Below, one piece after another: positions 24,986-32,456 of a stretch of 64,000 nucleotides of DNA. The stretch covers positions 2,666,001 to 2,730,000 of the forward strand of contig NZ_CP119779.1 in assembly GCF_029338195.1 (NCBI RefSeq), in the 5' to 3' direction. The DNA is from Haloarcula litorea. Lineage in GTDB: Archaea > Halobacteriota > Halobacteria > Halobacteriales > Haloarculaceae. Each line of letters opens with the position of its first letter. Position 1 is the first letter of the stretch. The position numbers were made by a program, and so were the translations under genes. The notes under the pieces were generated by a model. It was not told where the DNA came from. It did no database searches and was given only the letters and a program-made list of their open reading frames with translations.

Positions 24986-25486
24986 ATGGAGTTCGAGGTG
25001 GTCCAGGGCGACATCGCCGCACAGTCGGCCGACGCGCTCGTCAACGCCGCGAACACGAGCCTCCGGATGGGGTCCGGCGTCGCCGGTGCGCTCAAGCGCG
25101 CCGCGGGGTCGGGCCTGCCCGACGAGGCCGTCGCGAAGGGACCCGTCGATCTGGGCGGCGTCGCGACGACGGACGCCTACGACCTCGACGCAGAGTACGT
25201 GATCCACGCCGCCGCGATGCCGCCCGGCGGCGAGTCGACGGCGGAGTCCATCCGCGACGCCACCCGGAACGCGCTCGCCGAGGCCGACGCGCTGGACTGC
25301 GAGTCCGTCGTCCTCCCGGCGATCGGGTGTGGCATCGCGGGCTTCGACTTCGAGGAGGGCGTGCGGCTCATCTGCGAGGTGATCCGCGACTTCGAGCCGT
25401 CGTCGCTGACCGACGTGCGCCTGATCGCCTACGACGACGACAGCTACGAGACGATCCGCCGGGTCGCCGACGAGGTGCGGTCGTGA
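24986..25486 (+). CDS. Macrodomain (ADP-ribose-binding/hydrolase) protein
   Basis: A 166-residue stand-alone macrodomain. It has VVQGDIAAQSADALVNAANTSL (ADP-ribose adenine and catalytic Asn/Asp region), GSGVAGALKRAAG (phosphate loop) and LPAIGCGIAGFDFEEGVRL (second loop). Such proteins bind ADP-ribose or remove it from proteins, O-acetyl-ADP-ribose or nucleic acids. Its stop codon overlaps the GTG of a small zinc-ribbon protein. A sirtuin, which generates O-acetyl-ADP-ribose, is encoded 11 kb away, but no direct link is evident. Confidence 0.92.
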   Translation: MEFEVVQGDIAAQSADALVNAANTSLRMGSGVAGALKRAAGSGLPDEAVAKGPVDLGGVATTDAYDLDAEYVIHAAAMPPGGESTAESIRDATRNALAEADALDCESVVLPAIGCGIAGFDFEEGVRLICEVIRDFEPSSLTDVRLIAYDDDSYETIRRVADEVRS

Positions 25487-25758
25487 GCGGCGACGGCGAG
25501 GACGGACCGGAGACAGAGTCGGCGGCGTCCCCCGCCGCCGACCGCCCCGTTGTCTGTCCGGTCTGTGGGGCCGACTTCGAGTCGGTGTCGGTCCACGACG
25601 AGGGCGTGATGGTCAATCTGCTGGACAACGAGGTGTTCCGCCGCGTCTGCTTCCAGCCGGCCGGCGAGGGCGGGACGCCCGTGGTCCGCTTCTTCCACCA
25701 CACCCACGAGCAGGCGGGGACCGACGATCCCGGGACGCCGGGCGGTCGGGTCCCCTGA
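25483..25758 (+). CDS. Small CPxC zinc-knuckle protein
   Basis: A 91-residue protein with an acidic N-terminus, then VVCPVCGADFESVSVHDEG with CPVC as one half of a zinc knuckle, and a later single Cys (FRRVCF) followed by FFHHTHEQ whose His residues could complete the site. The GTG at 25483 overlaps the macrodomain stop (GTGA), so the two are translationally coupled. I do not recognise the family by name. A substrate-adaptor role for the macrodomain protein is possible but speculative. Confidence 0.75.
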   Translation: MSGDGEDGPETESAASPAADRPVVCPVCGADFESVSVHDEGVMVNLLDNEVFRRVCFQPAGEGGTPVVRFFHHTHEQAGTDDPGTPGGRVP

Positions 25759-25813
25759 GTCCCGGCGCGGGCGCTACCGAACGTTTTTGTCGTCCGCCGT
25801 AACAGTCGGAGGT

Positions 25814-26056
25814 ATGGCCCTCCACCCACTGCAGTTCGGCGTCCCCGGTGGCATCGAGATCCTCGTCCTCCTGATCGTGATGTTCCTCTCGGTCGTGGTG
25901 CCACTGATCGCCGCCGTCCTGATCTACCGGGACGCGGACCGACGCGACAGCGGCCACGCCCTCGCGTGGGCCGCCGGAGCGTTCTTCGGCAGCGTCGTCG
26001 TCTGGATCCTCTACCTCGTCGTCCGGGACGAGGTGGGGCCAAGCGGCGCGGCGTAG
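25814..26056 (+). CDS. Small two-span membrane protein
   Basis: An 80-residue protein with two membrane segments (about residues 13-38 and 49-70) joined by a short charged loop YRDADRRDSGHALAW. The pattern is like the N-terminal domain of phospholipase D-nuclease-type small membrane proteins (PLDc_N), but similarity is weak. The ATG at 25814 follows GGAGGT at 25808-25813, too close to act as a normal ribosome site. Function unknown. Confidence 0.7.
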   Translation: MALHPLQFGVPGGIEILVLLIVMFLSVVVPLIAAVLIYRDADRRDSGHALAWAAGAFFGSVVVWILYLVVRDEVGPSGAA

Positions 26057-26067
26057 CCGGCCGCCGA

Positions 26068-26490
26068 TCAGTCTTCGAGTACCGCCGTGATGGCGACGGC
26101 GGCCTCCTCGAAGTCGTCAACGTCGATACCGTCGGTCGTGAGCAACACGCCCGCGTCCGGGCCGAGGACGCGGACCACGAACCCCTCCCCGTGGACCCGC
26201 ACGGTGAACTCGTAGGGACCGATGCTCTCGTCGGCGGCGGGGACCGCCAGCGCTGTCCGGACCGGGGCCTCAGCGAAGCCGACGCGCTCGAACTCGACGA
26301 GTCGGGCCTTGACCTCCAGGGCAGTCTCACGGGTCTCGTAGAGGTCCGAGCGAACGTACAACAGGTCCATCTCGGAGGGCGTGAAGTACACCACGCTCCG
26401 GAGCGTGTCGCCGATGCTGGTCCGGGCCGCAGTCACGATGCTATCGGCGAACTGCGTGTCGATACCGGTGTCGAATGGGACATCGTACAT
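26068..26490 (-). CDS. Conserved haloarchaeal protein (DUF7522-like)
   Basis: A 140-residue soluble protein with an alpha/beta pattern: ADSIVTAARTSIGDTLRSVVYFTPSEMDLLYVRSDLYE, then ETREAAL-type helix and a beta sheet ending in a helical acidic tail. It resembles haloarchaeal proteins catalogued as DUF7522 (name from memory, unverified). Function unknown. A TATA-like TAATAT about 25 nt before the ATG predicts a leaderless transcript. It converges with the small membrane protein gene 11 nt away. Confidence 0.8.
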   Translation of the reverse strand: MYDVPFDTGIDTQFADSIVTAARTSIGDTLRSVVYFTPSEMDLLYVRSDLYETRETALEVKARLVEFERVGFAEAPVRTALAVPAADESIGPYEFTVRVHGEGFVVRVLGPDAGVLLTTDGIDVDDFEEAAVAITAVLED

Positions 26491-26510
26491 ACGACGAGTA
26501 CGACGCCCCG

Positions 26511-26519
26511 GATATTAGC
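26511..26519 (-). promoter_or_regulatory. TATA element of the DUF7522-like gene
   Basis: GCTAATATC (minus strand) is centred about 25 nt before the ATG at 26490. Confidence 0.45.
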
Positions 26520-26645
26520 TGTGCGCGCCAGTTTTCGGGCGTGGGGAGCCACCCCGGTCTGCACTGGCTCTCGGTCGTTGTTCGACCGCTCTGTCGGCAC
26601 CCCGATTCGGGGATCGGTTCGCTCCCCCGCTCGTTCTCGGATGGC

Positions 26646-27623
26646 CTACTCGTGTCCCGACACCGGCACCGGCTCGTAGGGCTCCTCCAGCCACGCCACG
26701 TCGCTCTCGGCGAGGTCGATCTCCAGCGCCTCGACGGCCTCTTCCAGGTGCTCGACGCTGGAGGTGCCGACGATCGGTGCGTCCACCCACTCCTTGTCGA
26801 GGACCCACGCCAGCGCGATCTGTGCCATCGTGGCGTCGTACTCCTCGGCCAGTTCCCCCACGCGCTCGTTGACCTCGCGGCCGTTGCCCTCGAAGTAGGG
26901 GTGTTCGCGGGCGTGGCTGTCCGTCTCGCCCCGCGTCGTCGCGTCGAACTCCTCGTGGGGCCGCGTGAGGTAGCCCCGGGCCAGCGGGCTCCACGGGATG
27001 ACGCCGATCCCCTCGCGGTCACAGAGCGGCAACATCTCCCGCTCTTCCTCGCGGTAGAGCAGATTGTAGTGGTCCTGCATCGTCGCGAACCGTTCGAGGT
27101 TCCGCAGGTCGCTCACACGCAGCGACTCGGCGAGCTGGTAGGCCCACATCGACGACGCGCCGACGTACCGGGTCTGCCCGCGTCGGACGGCGTCGTCGAG
27201 CGTCCGGAGCGTCCCTTCGATCGGGGTGTCGTAGTCCCAGCGGTGGATCTGGTAGAGGTCGACGGTGTCCATCCCCAGCCGATCGAGGGAGTTCGACAGC
27301 TCCTGCTCCAGGGCCTTCCGCGAGAGCCCCCCGGAGTTGGGGTTCCCGTCGTCCATCTGGAAGTACCCCTTGGTGGCGACGACCTGCTCGTCGCGCTCGT
27401 AGTCGTCCAGCACGTTCCCGAGCACCCGCTCGGACTCGCCCCGCGAGTACATGTTGGCGGTGTCGAAGAAGTTGATCCCGAGGTCGATCGCCCGCTCGAT
27501 GACCTCCCGGCTCTCCGACTCGTCGAGTACCCACTCGCGCCACTCCGGCGTGCCGAAGCTCATACAGCCCAGGCAGAGTCGGCTGACCTCCATCCCGGTC
27601 GAACCCAGTGTCGTGTACTCCAT
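26646..27623 (-). CDS. Aldo/keto reductase
   Basis: A 325-residue aldo/keto reductase barrel. The catalytic tetrad can be located: Asp and Tyr in FFDTANMYSRGESE, Lys in VVATKGYF and His in LYQIHRWDYD. The NADP-binding C-terminal segment PIVGTSSVEHLEEAVEAL is present. The sequence resembles the AKR11-like group annotated as general stress or YghZ-like enzymes. The substrate is undetermined. It follows the ABC-2 permease gene by 42 nt on the same strand and may be co-transcribed, though functional linkage is unclear. Confidence 0.93.
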   Translation of the reverse strand: MEYTTLGSTGMEVSRLCLGCMSFGTPEWREWVLDESESREVIERAIDLGINFFDTANMYSRGESERVLGNVLDDYERDEQVVATKGYFQMDDGNPNSGGLSRKALEQELSNSLDRLGMDTVDLYQIHRWDYDTPIEGTLRTLDDAVRRGQTRYVGASSMWAYQLAESLRVSDLRNLERFATMQDHYNLLYREEEREMLPLCDREGIGVIPWSPLARGYLTRPHEEFDATTRGETDSHAREHPYFEGNGREVNERVGELAEEYDATMAQIALAWVLDKEWVDAPIVGTSSVEHLEEAVEALEIDLAESDVAWLEEPYEPVPVSGHE

Positions 27624-27665
27624 ACCGGAGGGCAGAGCGGCGACGGCAAAAAGCCACCTCCCAGT

Positions 27666-28751
27666 TCAGAGCGCGCTCGGGTCGACGCCCGCGATATACT
27701 GGCGCGCGGCGGCGTAGGCGGCGACCGCGAGGACGACGAACCCGCCGACGTGGCCGTAGGTCAGCAGCGACGGGCTGTCGACGGCCAGCTTTGCGACGGT
27801 CGTCGCGGGGTGTTCGGGGAGCAACACGGCGGCCCCGAACACCACCAGCGTCAGCACGGAGTAGAGCAACTGCGCCGGCCGCCGTCGCCCCGTCGCGACG
27901 CCCAGCGTCACCCCGATGGTGACGACCAGCGTCGCGACGGCGGCGACGAACACCAGCAGCGCGAGGACGTTCGCCACGCGGATGCCGTTCGCCGACAGGA
28001 GCAGGACCCACAGCAGCGACTGCGCCGGGGCCAGGGCCGCCATTCCCAGCGCCTTCCCGTCGACCACGTCCAGCAGCGAGACGGGCGCGACCCGCAGGAG
28101 TTCGAGCGTCCCGCGCTCCATCTCCTCGGTGACGGTGTCGACGGCGACGGAGCCGCTGATGAACGCCGGCAGGAACAACAGCAGCGGGATCAGGACGGTG
28201 TAGGTGAACCCGAAGTACGGGCTGGCCGACGCCTCGGGCGGCAGCGGGACCGGATCGTCGTCGAGGTAGCCGGACCGCTCGATCCGTTCCTGCCGCTCCA
28301 GCGCGTTCAGGACGCCCCGGACCTCGACGACGACGAGCGTCGATCGGACGCTCCCCTCCGGAACGCGGGCCGTCACCGCGATCCGCTGTCCGCCGTCGGG
28401 GCTGTCCGCGTACTCCGCGGCCAGCAGCGCGTCGACGCGCCCCTCCTGGAAGGCGAACCGCGCCGCCTGCGGGTCTTCGAACGCCACGGCGTCTGCCCCG
28501 TCGCGCTCGTCGGCCGCCCGCAGCAACTCCTCGCGGGCCTCGCCCGTGACGGCCATCTCCACCTCGCCGGCGGAGACGGAGCCGGGGTCGTACAGCGACG
28601 TGAGCCCGACGACGAGGAACGACGAGAACCCCGCGACGAACAGCTGGATGAGCAGGGCCAGCACGATGGTCTTCTCGCGGGACAGCGACGCCACGTCCCG
28701 GCGGGCGACGACGAGCCGCGGGTCGCGGTACCACGGGCGGTCCTCAGGCAA
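27666..28751 (-). CDS. ABC-2 type permease (NatB-like)
   Basis: A 361-residue permease with a first membrane helix at about residues 28-52, an extracellular domain (55-185) and five to six C-terminal helices containing SGSVAVDTVTEEMERGTLELL, the conserved ABC-2 cytosolic loop. It resembles NatB of sodium efflux systems. It overlaps the larger permease-protease gene by 8 nt. Together with the ATPase gene it forms a three-gene exporter operon, with two distinct permeases likely pairing as a heterodimer. Confidence 0.88.
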   Translation of the reverse strand: MPEDRPWYRDPRLVVARRDVASLSREKTIVLALLIQLFVAGFSSFLVVGLTSLYDPGSVSAGEVEMAVTGEAREELLRAADERDGADAVAFEDPQAARFAFQEGRVDALLAAEYADSPDGGQRIAVTARVPEGSVRSTLVVVEVRGVLNALERQERIERSGYLDDDPVPLPPEASASPYFGFTYTVLIPLLLFLPAFISGSVAVDTVTEEMERGTLELLRVAPVSLLDVVDGKALGMAALAPAQSLLWVLLLSANGIRVANVLALLVFVAAVATLVVTIGVTLGVATGRRRPAQLLYSVLTLVVFGAAVLLPEHPATTVAKLAVDSPSLLTYGHVGGFVVLAVAAYAAARQYIAGVDPSAL

Positions 28752-30648
28752 GCCCGACCACCACCGCGAGGTTGTACGCGAAGTGGACGAGGACGGCGGC
28801 GACCACCGCCCCGACGTAGGCCCGCCGGCCGCGCTGTGCGCCCACCGAGGAGATGGCGGCCGTCACCGAGTGCAGGAGGAGCGGCGCGAACAGGAACAGC
28901 AGCGCCACGGCCCAGACGGGGACGCCGGCCGGCGGCGTCGCCCCGCTGAGCGCGGCGTTGCCGATCGGCAGGTCCTCCAGGTTCGACAGCCGCGCGATGA
29001 GCAGCCCCTTCTCGGCGACGAAGAAGCCGGCCCCCGAGAGGACGCCGAGCCCGACGGCCGACCGGAGCCCGCGCTCGTAGCTGGCGTGGGCGTAGCCCGC
29101 GTAGAGGTGGACGCTCTTCGCGACCTCCTCGATGCCCGCCACGACGACCAGCACGAGGACGATGCCAAGCGACTGGTTCGTCCCGAAGACGTTCAGCGTC
29201 ACCGAGTCCAGCACGAACAGGAACGCGACGGCCGCCAGTTCCGCGACGACGACGAACGGCAGCAGGATCGCGCTCAGTTTCAGCGCGCTCTTCCGGGACG
29301 TGATCCGGCCCGCGAGCGCGTCGAGCACCTTCAGCGGGATGGCCCGCTGGGTGAACATGTCCTCCTCGCGGTAGAGGCCGGCCCCGAGCCCGAACAGCAC
29401 GAGCGCGGTCAGCGTCGGCGGCACCGTCGAGAACGCGAACTCGCCGAGCGCGATCGACTGGCCGGTGAGGTCCTTCACGACCAGCGTCAGCGGCGAGATG
29501 AGCGCGATCGGCGTCACGTCGGTGAAGATGGCCGGGACGAAGGCGTAGGAGGTCAGCGTCACGGTCACCGTCACCGTGACGAAGGTGAGTTCCTTGAACG
29601 AGCGGGCGAACATCGCGCCACAGAACGTCGCCGCGAGGAAGAGCCCCGCGATCGGGAGGATCGCCAGCACCGCGACGGGGCTGCCCGTCGGCGCGATCCC
29701 GCTGACCCGCAGGACGCCCGTGATGGCGGCCGCGACGCCGACGGCCCCCGCGAAGTACGGCAGCGTCTTGCCCGCGATGATGTCGCCCCGGGACGCGGGC
29801 GTCACCAGCAGGAGTTCTCCCCGGCGGTTCAGCCGCTCGGACAGCATCGAGGAGCCGTACGCCTGGATGACGAAGTTCATCGGGACGACGTAGAGGAAGG
29901 CGAGCACGAGCGACTCGAAGGGGAACGGCGGCGAGATGTCCGCCGGCGTCCCGCCCTGCACGTCGCCGGTGAGCCGCGCGCCGAGCGCGCCCAGATTCGC
30001 CCCGCCGCTGCCGCCGGCCGTGCCGCCGCCGGAGCCGCCGACCGCGCCGCCGGTACCGGTCGCTCCGTCGCCGGCGCTTCCGTCACCGGTCGTCCCGTCG
30101 CCACCGTCGGTGCCAGCCGCTCCGCCGCCACCGCTCCCGTCGCTCGTCCCGCCGTCACCGGTCGTGCCGCCACCGCTGCTCGACCCCAGTTCCACGCCGT
30201 CCTGCTCGGCGTAGACCAGCGTCACGGCGACGGGGAACCCGGCGGTCCCGTTCACGCCCGGCCGCGCCATCAGCCGATCGTTGTACCGGCCGGTCGTGTC
30301 CCGCAGTTCCGAGAGCGCGGCCGACTGCTTCACCGTCTGCGGGGGCGTCAGCAGTCGCGCCCCCTCGAAGGCAAGCTCCTGTTCGCCCCGGCGGACCGCG
30401 CCCACGTCCGGCGGCTGGGTCCGGAAGCTCCCGTCGCCGCGCGCCACGTCGTAGTAGGGGTTCGTCTCCGCGACGCCGATGCGGTAGATGTCCGCCTCGA
30501 CGCCGGTTCCGCCCGCGACGGCGACGCCAGCGACGCCGCCCATCGCCACCAGCGCGACCGCCATAACGGCGAGCGTCCGCTTGTCGAGGCCGCCGGCGTT
30601 CTTCGTCACCTCCCACTTCGCGACCCGCAACAGCTTGTCCCACTGCAT
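28744..30648 (-). CDS. ABC-2 permease fused to a PrsW-type intramembrane protease
   Basis: A 634-residue fusion. Residues 1-420 are an ABC-2 permease: one N-terminal helix, an extracellular domain holding a Gly/Ser/Thr/Asp low-complexity stretch (about 155-230), then helices including the RLNRRGELLLVTPAS loop. Residues 450-634 are a PrsW-like (PF13367) module with E507-E508-x-x-K511, F542...E546 and H622-FAYN, the presumed glutamic protease residues. It starts directly (0 nt) after the ATPase stop and overlaps the next permease by 8 nt. The fusion suggests transport coupled to membrane proteolysis, though the module may be a non-catalytic membrane extension. Confidence 0.85.
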   Translation of the reverse strand: MQWDKLLRVAKWEVTKNAGGLDKRTLAVMAVALVAMGGVAGVAVAGGTGVEADIYRIGVAETNPYYDVARGDGSFRTQPPDVGAVRRGEQELAFEGARLLTPPQTVKQSAALSELRDTTGRYNDRLMARPGVNGTAGFPVAVTLVYAEQDGVELGSSSGGGTTGDGGTSDGSGGGGAAGTDGGDGTTGDGSAGDGATGTGGAVGGSGGGTAGGSGGANLGALGARLTGDVQGGTPADISPPFPFESLVLAFLYVVPMNFVIQAYGSSMLSERLNRRGELLLVTPASRGDIIAGKTLPYFAGAVGVAAAITGVLRVSGIAPTGSPVAVLAILPIAGLFLAATFCGAMFARSFKELTFVTVTVTVTLTSYAFVPAIFTDVTPIALISPLTLVVKDLTGQSIALGEFAFSTVPPTLTALVLFGLGAGLYREEDMFTQRAIPLKVLDALAGRITSRKSALKLSAILLPFVVVAELAAVAFLFVLDSVTLNVFGTNQSLGIVLVLVVVAGIEEVAKSVHLYAGYAHASYERGLRSAVGLGVLSGAGFFVAEKGLLIARLSNLEDLPIGNAALSGATPPAGVPVWAVALLFLFAPLLLHSVTAAISSVGAQRGRRAYVGAVVAAVLVHFAYNLAVVVGLA

Positions 30649-31551
30649 CTACGCCGCGTCCTCCCCGACGTAGCGGGTCCCCTGAGTCTCCGTCTCGGCG
30701 ACGTTGAGGAACACCTCCTCGAGGCTGGACTCCTCGGTCCGGATGTCGACCACCTCGCCGCCGGCCGCCTCGACGGCCGACCGGGTCTCCTCGACGGCGT
30801 CCATACTCTCGACGACCCGCCGGTAGTGGCCGTTCTCCCGGACCGCGCCGTCGACCTCGACGGTGGTGTAGACGTGGTACTCCGTCCGGCCGTACTCGGA
30901 CTGCAGTTCCGAGAGGTCGCCGCGGGCGACGATCCGGCCCTCGTTCATGATGGCGACCCGGTCGCAGATCGACTCGACGTGGAAGAGGTTGTGCGCCGAG
31001 AAGACGATGGTCTTGCCCTCCGCCGCGAGCTGTTCGGTGAACTCGATGACGTAGTTCGTCGTCAGCGGGTCCAGGCCCGAGGCGGGCTCGTCGTAGATCA
31101 GCACGTCGGGGTCGTTGATGAGCGAGCGGGCGATGGCGACCTTCCGCTTCATCCCCTTGGACATGTCGCCGAGCTTCCGGTCGCGGTGTTCCAGCTCGAG
31201 CTCGTCCAGCGTCTCGTGCATCCGCTCCTCGGCGACGTCGCCGGGGACGTCGTAGAGGTCCGCGAAGAACTCCAGGTAGGAGATCGGGGTCATCTCCTCG
31301 TACAGCGGCGACTCCTCGGGGAGGAAGCCCAGCCGCTGGCGCATCGCCGTCTCGTCGGTGTCGTAGCCGGCGACCTCCGCCTCGCCTTCGGTCGGTTCCA
31401 GCAGGCCGGCGAGCATCTTCAGCGTCGTCGTCTTCCCGGCCCCGTTGGGTCCGATGACGCCGAACACCTCCCCGGCGTCGACCGAGAACGAACTCCCCTC
31501 GACGGCGACGAAATCGCCGTACTCCTTGCGCAGCTCCCGTGCCTCGATCAT
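30649..31551 (-). CDS. ABC exporter ATP-binding subunit (NatA-like)
   Basis: A 300-residue ABC ATPase. Walker A is GPNGAGKTTTLKML, the signature MSKGMKRKVAIARSL, Walker B LIYDEPASGLDP, and the H-loop is in VFSAHNLFH. It resembles NatA-type ATPases and carries a C-terminal regulatory extension (about 215-300). It heads an operon with two permeases. Its ATG lies 30 nt from the centre of a symmetric TATA palindrome shared with the divergent SRPBCC gene, so the mRNA is predicted leaderless. Confidence 0.95.
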   Translation of the reverse strand: MIEARELRKEYGDFVAVEGSSFSVDAGEVFGVIGPNGAGKTTTLKMLAGLLEPTEGEAEVAGYDTDETAMRQRLGFLPEESPLYEEMTPISYLEFFADLYDVPGDVAEERMHETLDELELEHRDRKLGDMSKGMKRKVAIARSLINDPDVLIYDEPASGLDPLTTNYVIEFTEQLAAEGKTIVFSAHNLFHVESICDRVAIMNEGRIVARGDLSELQSEYGRTEYHVYTTVEVDGAVRENGHYRRVVESMDAVEETRSAVEAAGGEVVDIRTEESSLEEVFLNVAETETQGTRYVGEDAA

Positions 31552-31575
31552 CTGCCGGCGTGTTGTGACCGGACC

Positions 31576-31587
31576 AAGGTATACCTT
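31576..31587. promoter_or_regulatory. Palindromic TATA element shared by divergent genes
   Basis: AAGGTATACCTT is a perfect 12-bp palindrome. Its centre is 30.5 nt from both the minus-strand ATG (31551) and the plus-strand ATG (31612), so one symmetric TATA may drive both leaderless genes. Confidence 0.6.
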
Positions 31588-31611
31588 CCCTCCGTCCTAT
31601 CTTCGATGATA

Positions 31612-32037
31612 ATGGTCCGCCTCCCCGGAGATACGGACGTCTCGCTGACGGACACGCCGGACGGACGACGGCTGTTCGTCTCCCGCGTCGTCGACGCCCC
31701 GGCCGACGCCGTCTGGGACGTCCTCCGTGACACCGAGCGGTGGCCCGACTGGGGGCCGTCGGTCCGGTCGGTCGAGTCGCCGACGCGGTACGTCGAGCGG
31801 GGGACGACCGGGCGCGTCCGGACGGCGGCGGGCGTGTGGGTCCCCTTCGAGATCACCGCCTGCGAGAACCGCCGGTGGACGTGGGACGTGGCCGGACTGA
31901 CGGCGACCGGTCACGTCGTCCGCGAGACGGACGCGGGGACGGTCGTCGGCTTCGAGATCCCGCTCGCGGCGAGCGGCTACGCGCCCGTCTGTGCCCTGGC
32001 GTGCCGGGACGTCGCGACGCTCGTCGAGCCGAAGTGA
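31612..32037 (+). CDS. SRPBCC/polyketide-cyclase-like protein
   Basis: A 141-residue protein of the SRPBCC (START-like) fold: VSRVVDAPADAVWDVLRDTERWPDWGPSV is the family start, followed by strands and the final long helix. It should bind a small hydrophobic ligand. The ATG at 31612 is preferred over ATG 31606 because 31612 matches the promoter geometry; the products differ by two residues. It has no downstream partner and shares its promoter region with an ABC exporter operon, so it might bind that exporter's substrate, though this is speculative. Confidence 0.85.
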   Translation: MVRLPGDTDVSLTDTPDGRRLFVSRVVDAPADAVWDVLRDTERWPDWGPSVRSVESPTRYVERGTTGRVRTAAGVWVPFEITACENRRWTWDVAGLTATGHVVRETDAGTVVGFEIPLAASGYAPVCALACRDVATLVEPK

Positions 32038-32072
32038 GTTCCGGGGCGGGGAGCGGTCGGCGGCGTCGGGTC

Positions 32073-32306
32073 TTACTGTTCGACGCGGGCGTCCGATACC
32101 CTGTGGATGTCGTCGTCGATCCCGGAGCCGTCGCAGTCGTCTGTCGGGCAGCGATAGTGCCAGCCGTCCTCCGTGGCGGCTCGCTCGGTGAACCGCTCGC
32201 CGCACTCGTCGCAGTAGAGCTGGCCGGCCTCGCAGGTGTCGAGGTGGAGCTCGAGTTCGAGTTCGGTGCCGAACGTCCGCTTGCAGTTCCGGCAGGTGTG
32301 GGGCAT
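32073..32306 (-). CDS. Small C2H2/C4 zinc-finger protein
   Basis: A 77-residue protein with two zinc sites. The first is C2H2-like, CRNCKRTFGTELELELHLDTC (residues 5-25); the second is CDEC...CPTDDC. The remaining tail is acidic. Such small proteins are widespread in haloarchaea and some affect biofilm or gene expression through protein contacts; the role here is not known. ATG 32306 is selected because a TATA element lies about 26 nt upstream; the frame is open to a TTG two codons earlier. Confidence 0.85.
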   Translation of the reverse strand: MPHTCRNCKRTFGTELELELHLDTCEAGQLYCDECGERFTERAATEDGWHYRCPTDDCDGSGIDDDIHRVSDARVEQ

Positions 32307-32327
32307 ATCCAAACGTTGAAATCCGTT

Positions 32328-32336
32328 CCTTATAGC
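32328..32336 (-). promoter_or_regulatory. TATA element of the zinc-finger gene
   Basis: GCTATAAGG (minus strand) is centred about 26 nt before the ATG at 32306, the leaderless spacing. Confidence 0.55.
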
Positions 32337-32456
32337 TACACCGGAACGTTCACGCCGTCCGATCGGCGGTCCCGGAATCGAACGCCGTCGGTCGATCCAC
32401 CCGCGGATCGGGTCCCCGAGACGCCCGTGGTCTCGCAGTTCGCTCCGCCTACCGGG

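Noticed and set aside
26475-28949. An 824-codon plus-strand frame over the aldo/keto reductase and permease genes
   Set aside because: Shadow of minus-strand genes; composition is Arg/Gly/Glu-rich without hydrophobic core or motif.
29980-30180. Triplet-like gccaccg/ccgtcgc repeats resembling a tandem array
   Set aside because: They encode the Gly/Ser/Thr/Asp-rich loop of the permease-protease fusion and keep its reading frame.
28546-32037. A 1163-codon plus-strand frame
   Set aside because: Only its last 141 codons (the SRPBCC gene) are real; the rest is antisense to the ABC operon.
32374-32383. GTTCGATTCC on the minus strand, resembling a tRNA T-loop
   Set aside because: No matching T-stem, acceptor stem or anticodon arm can be folded around it, so no tRNA is called.
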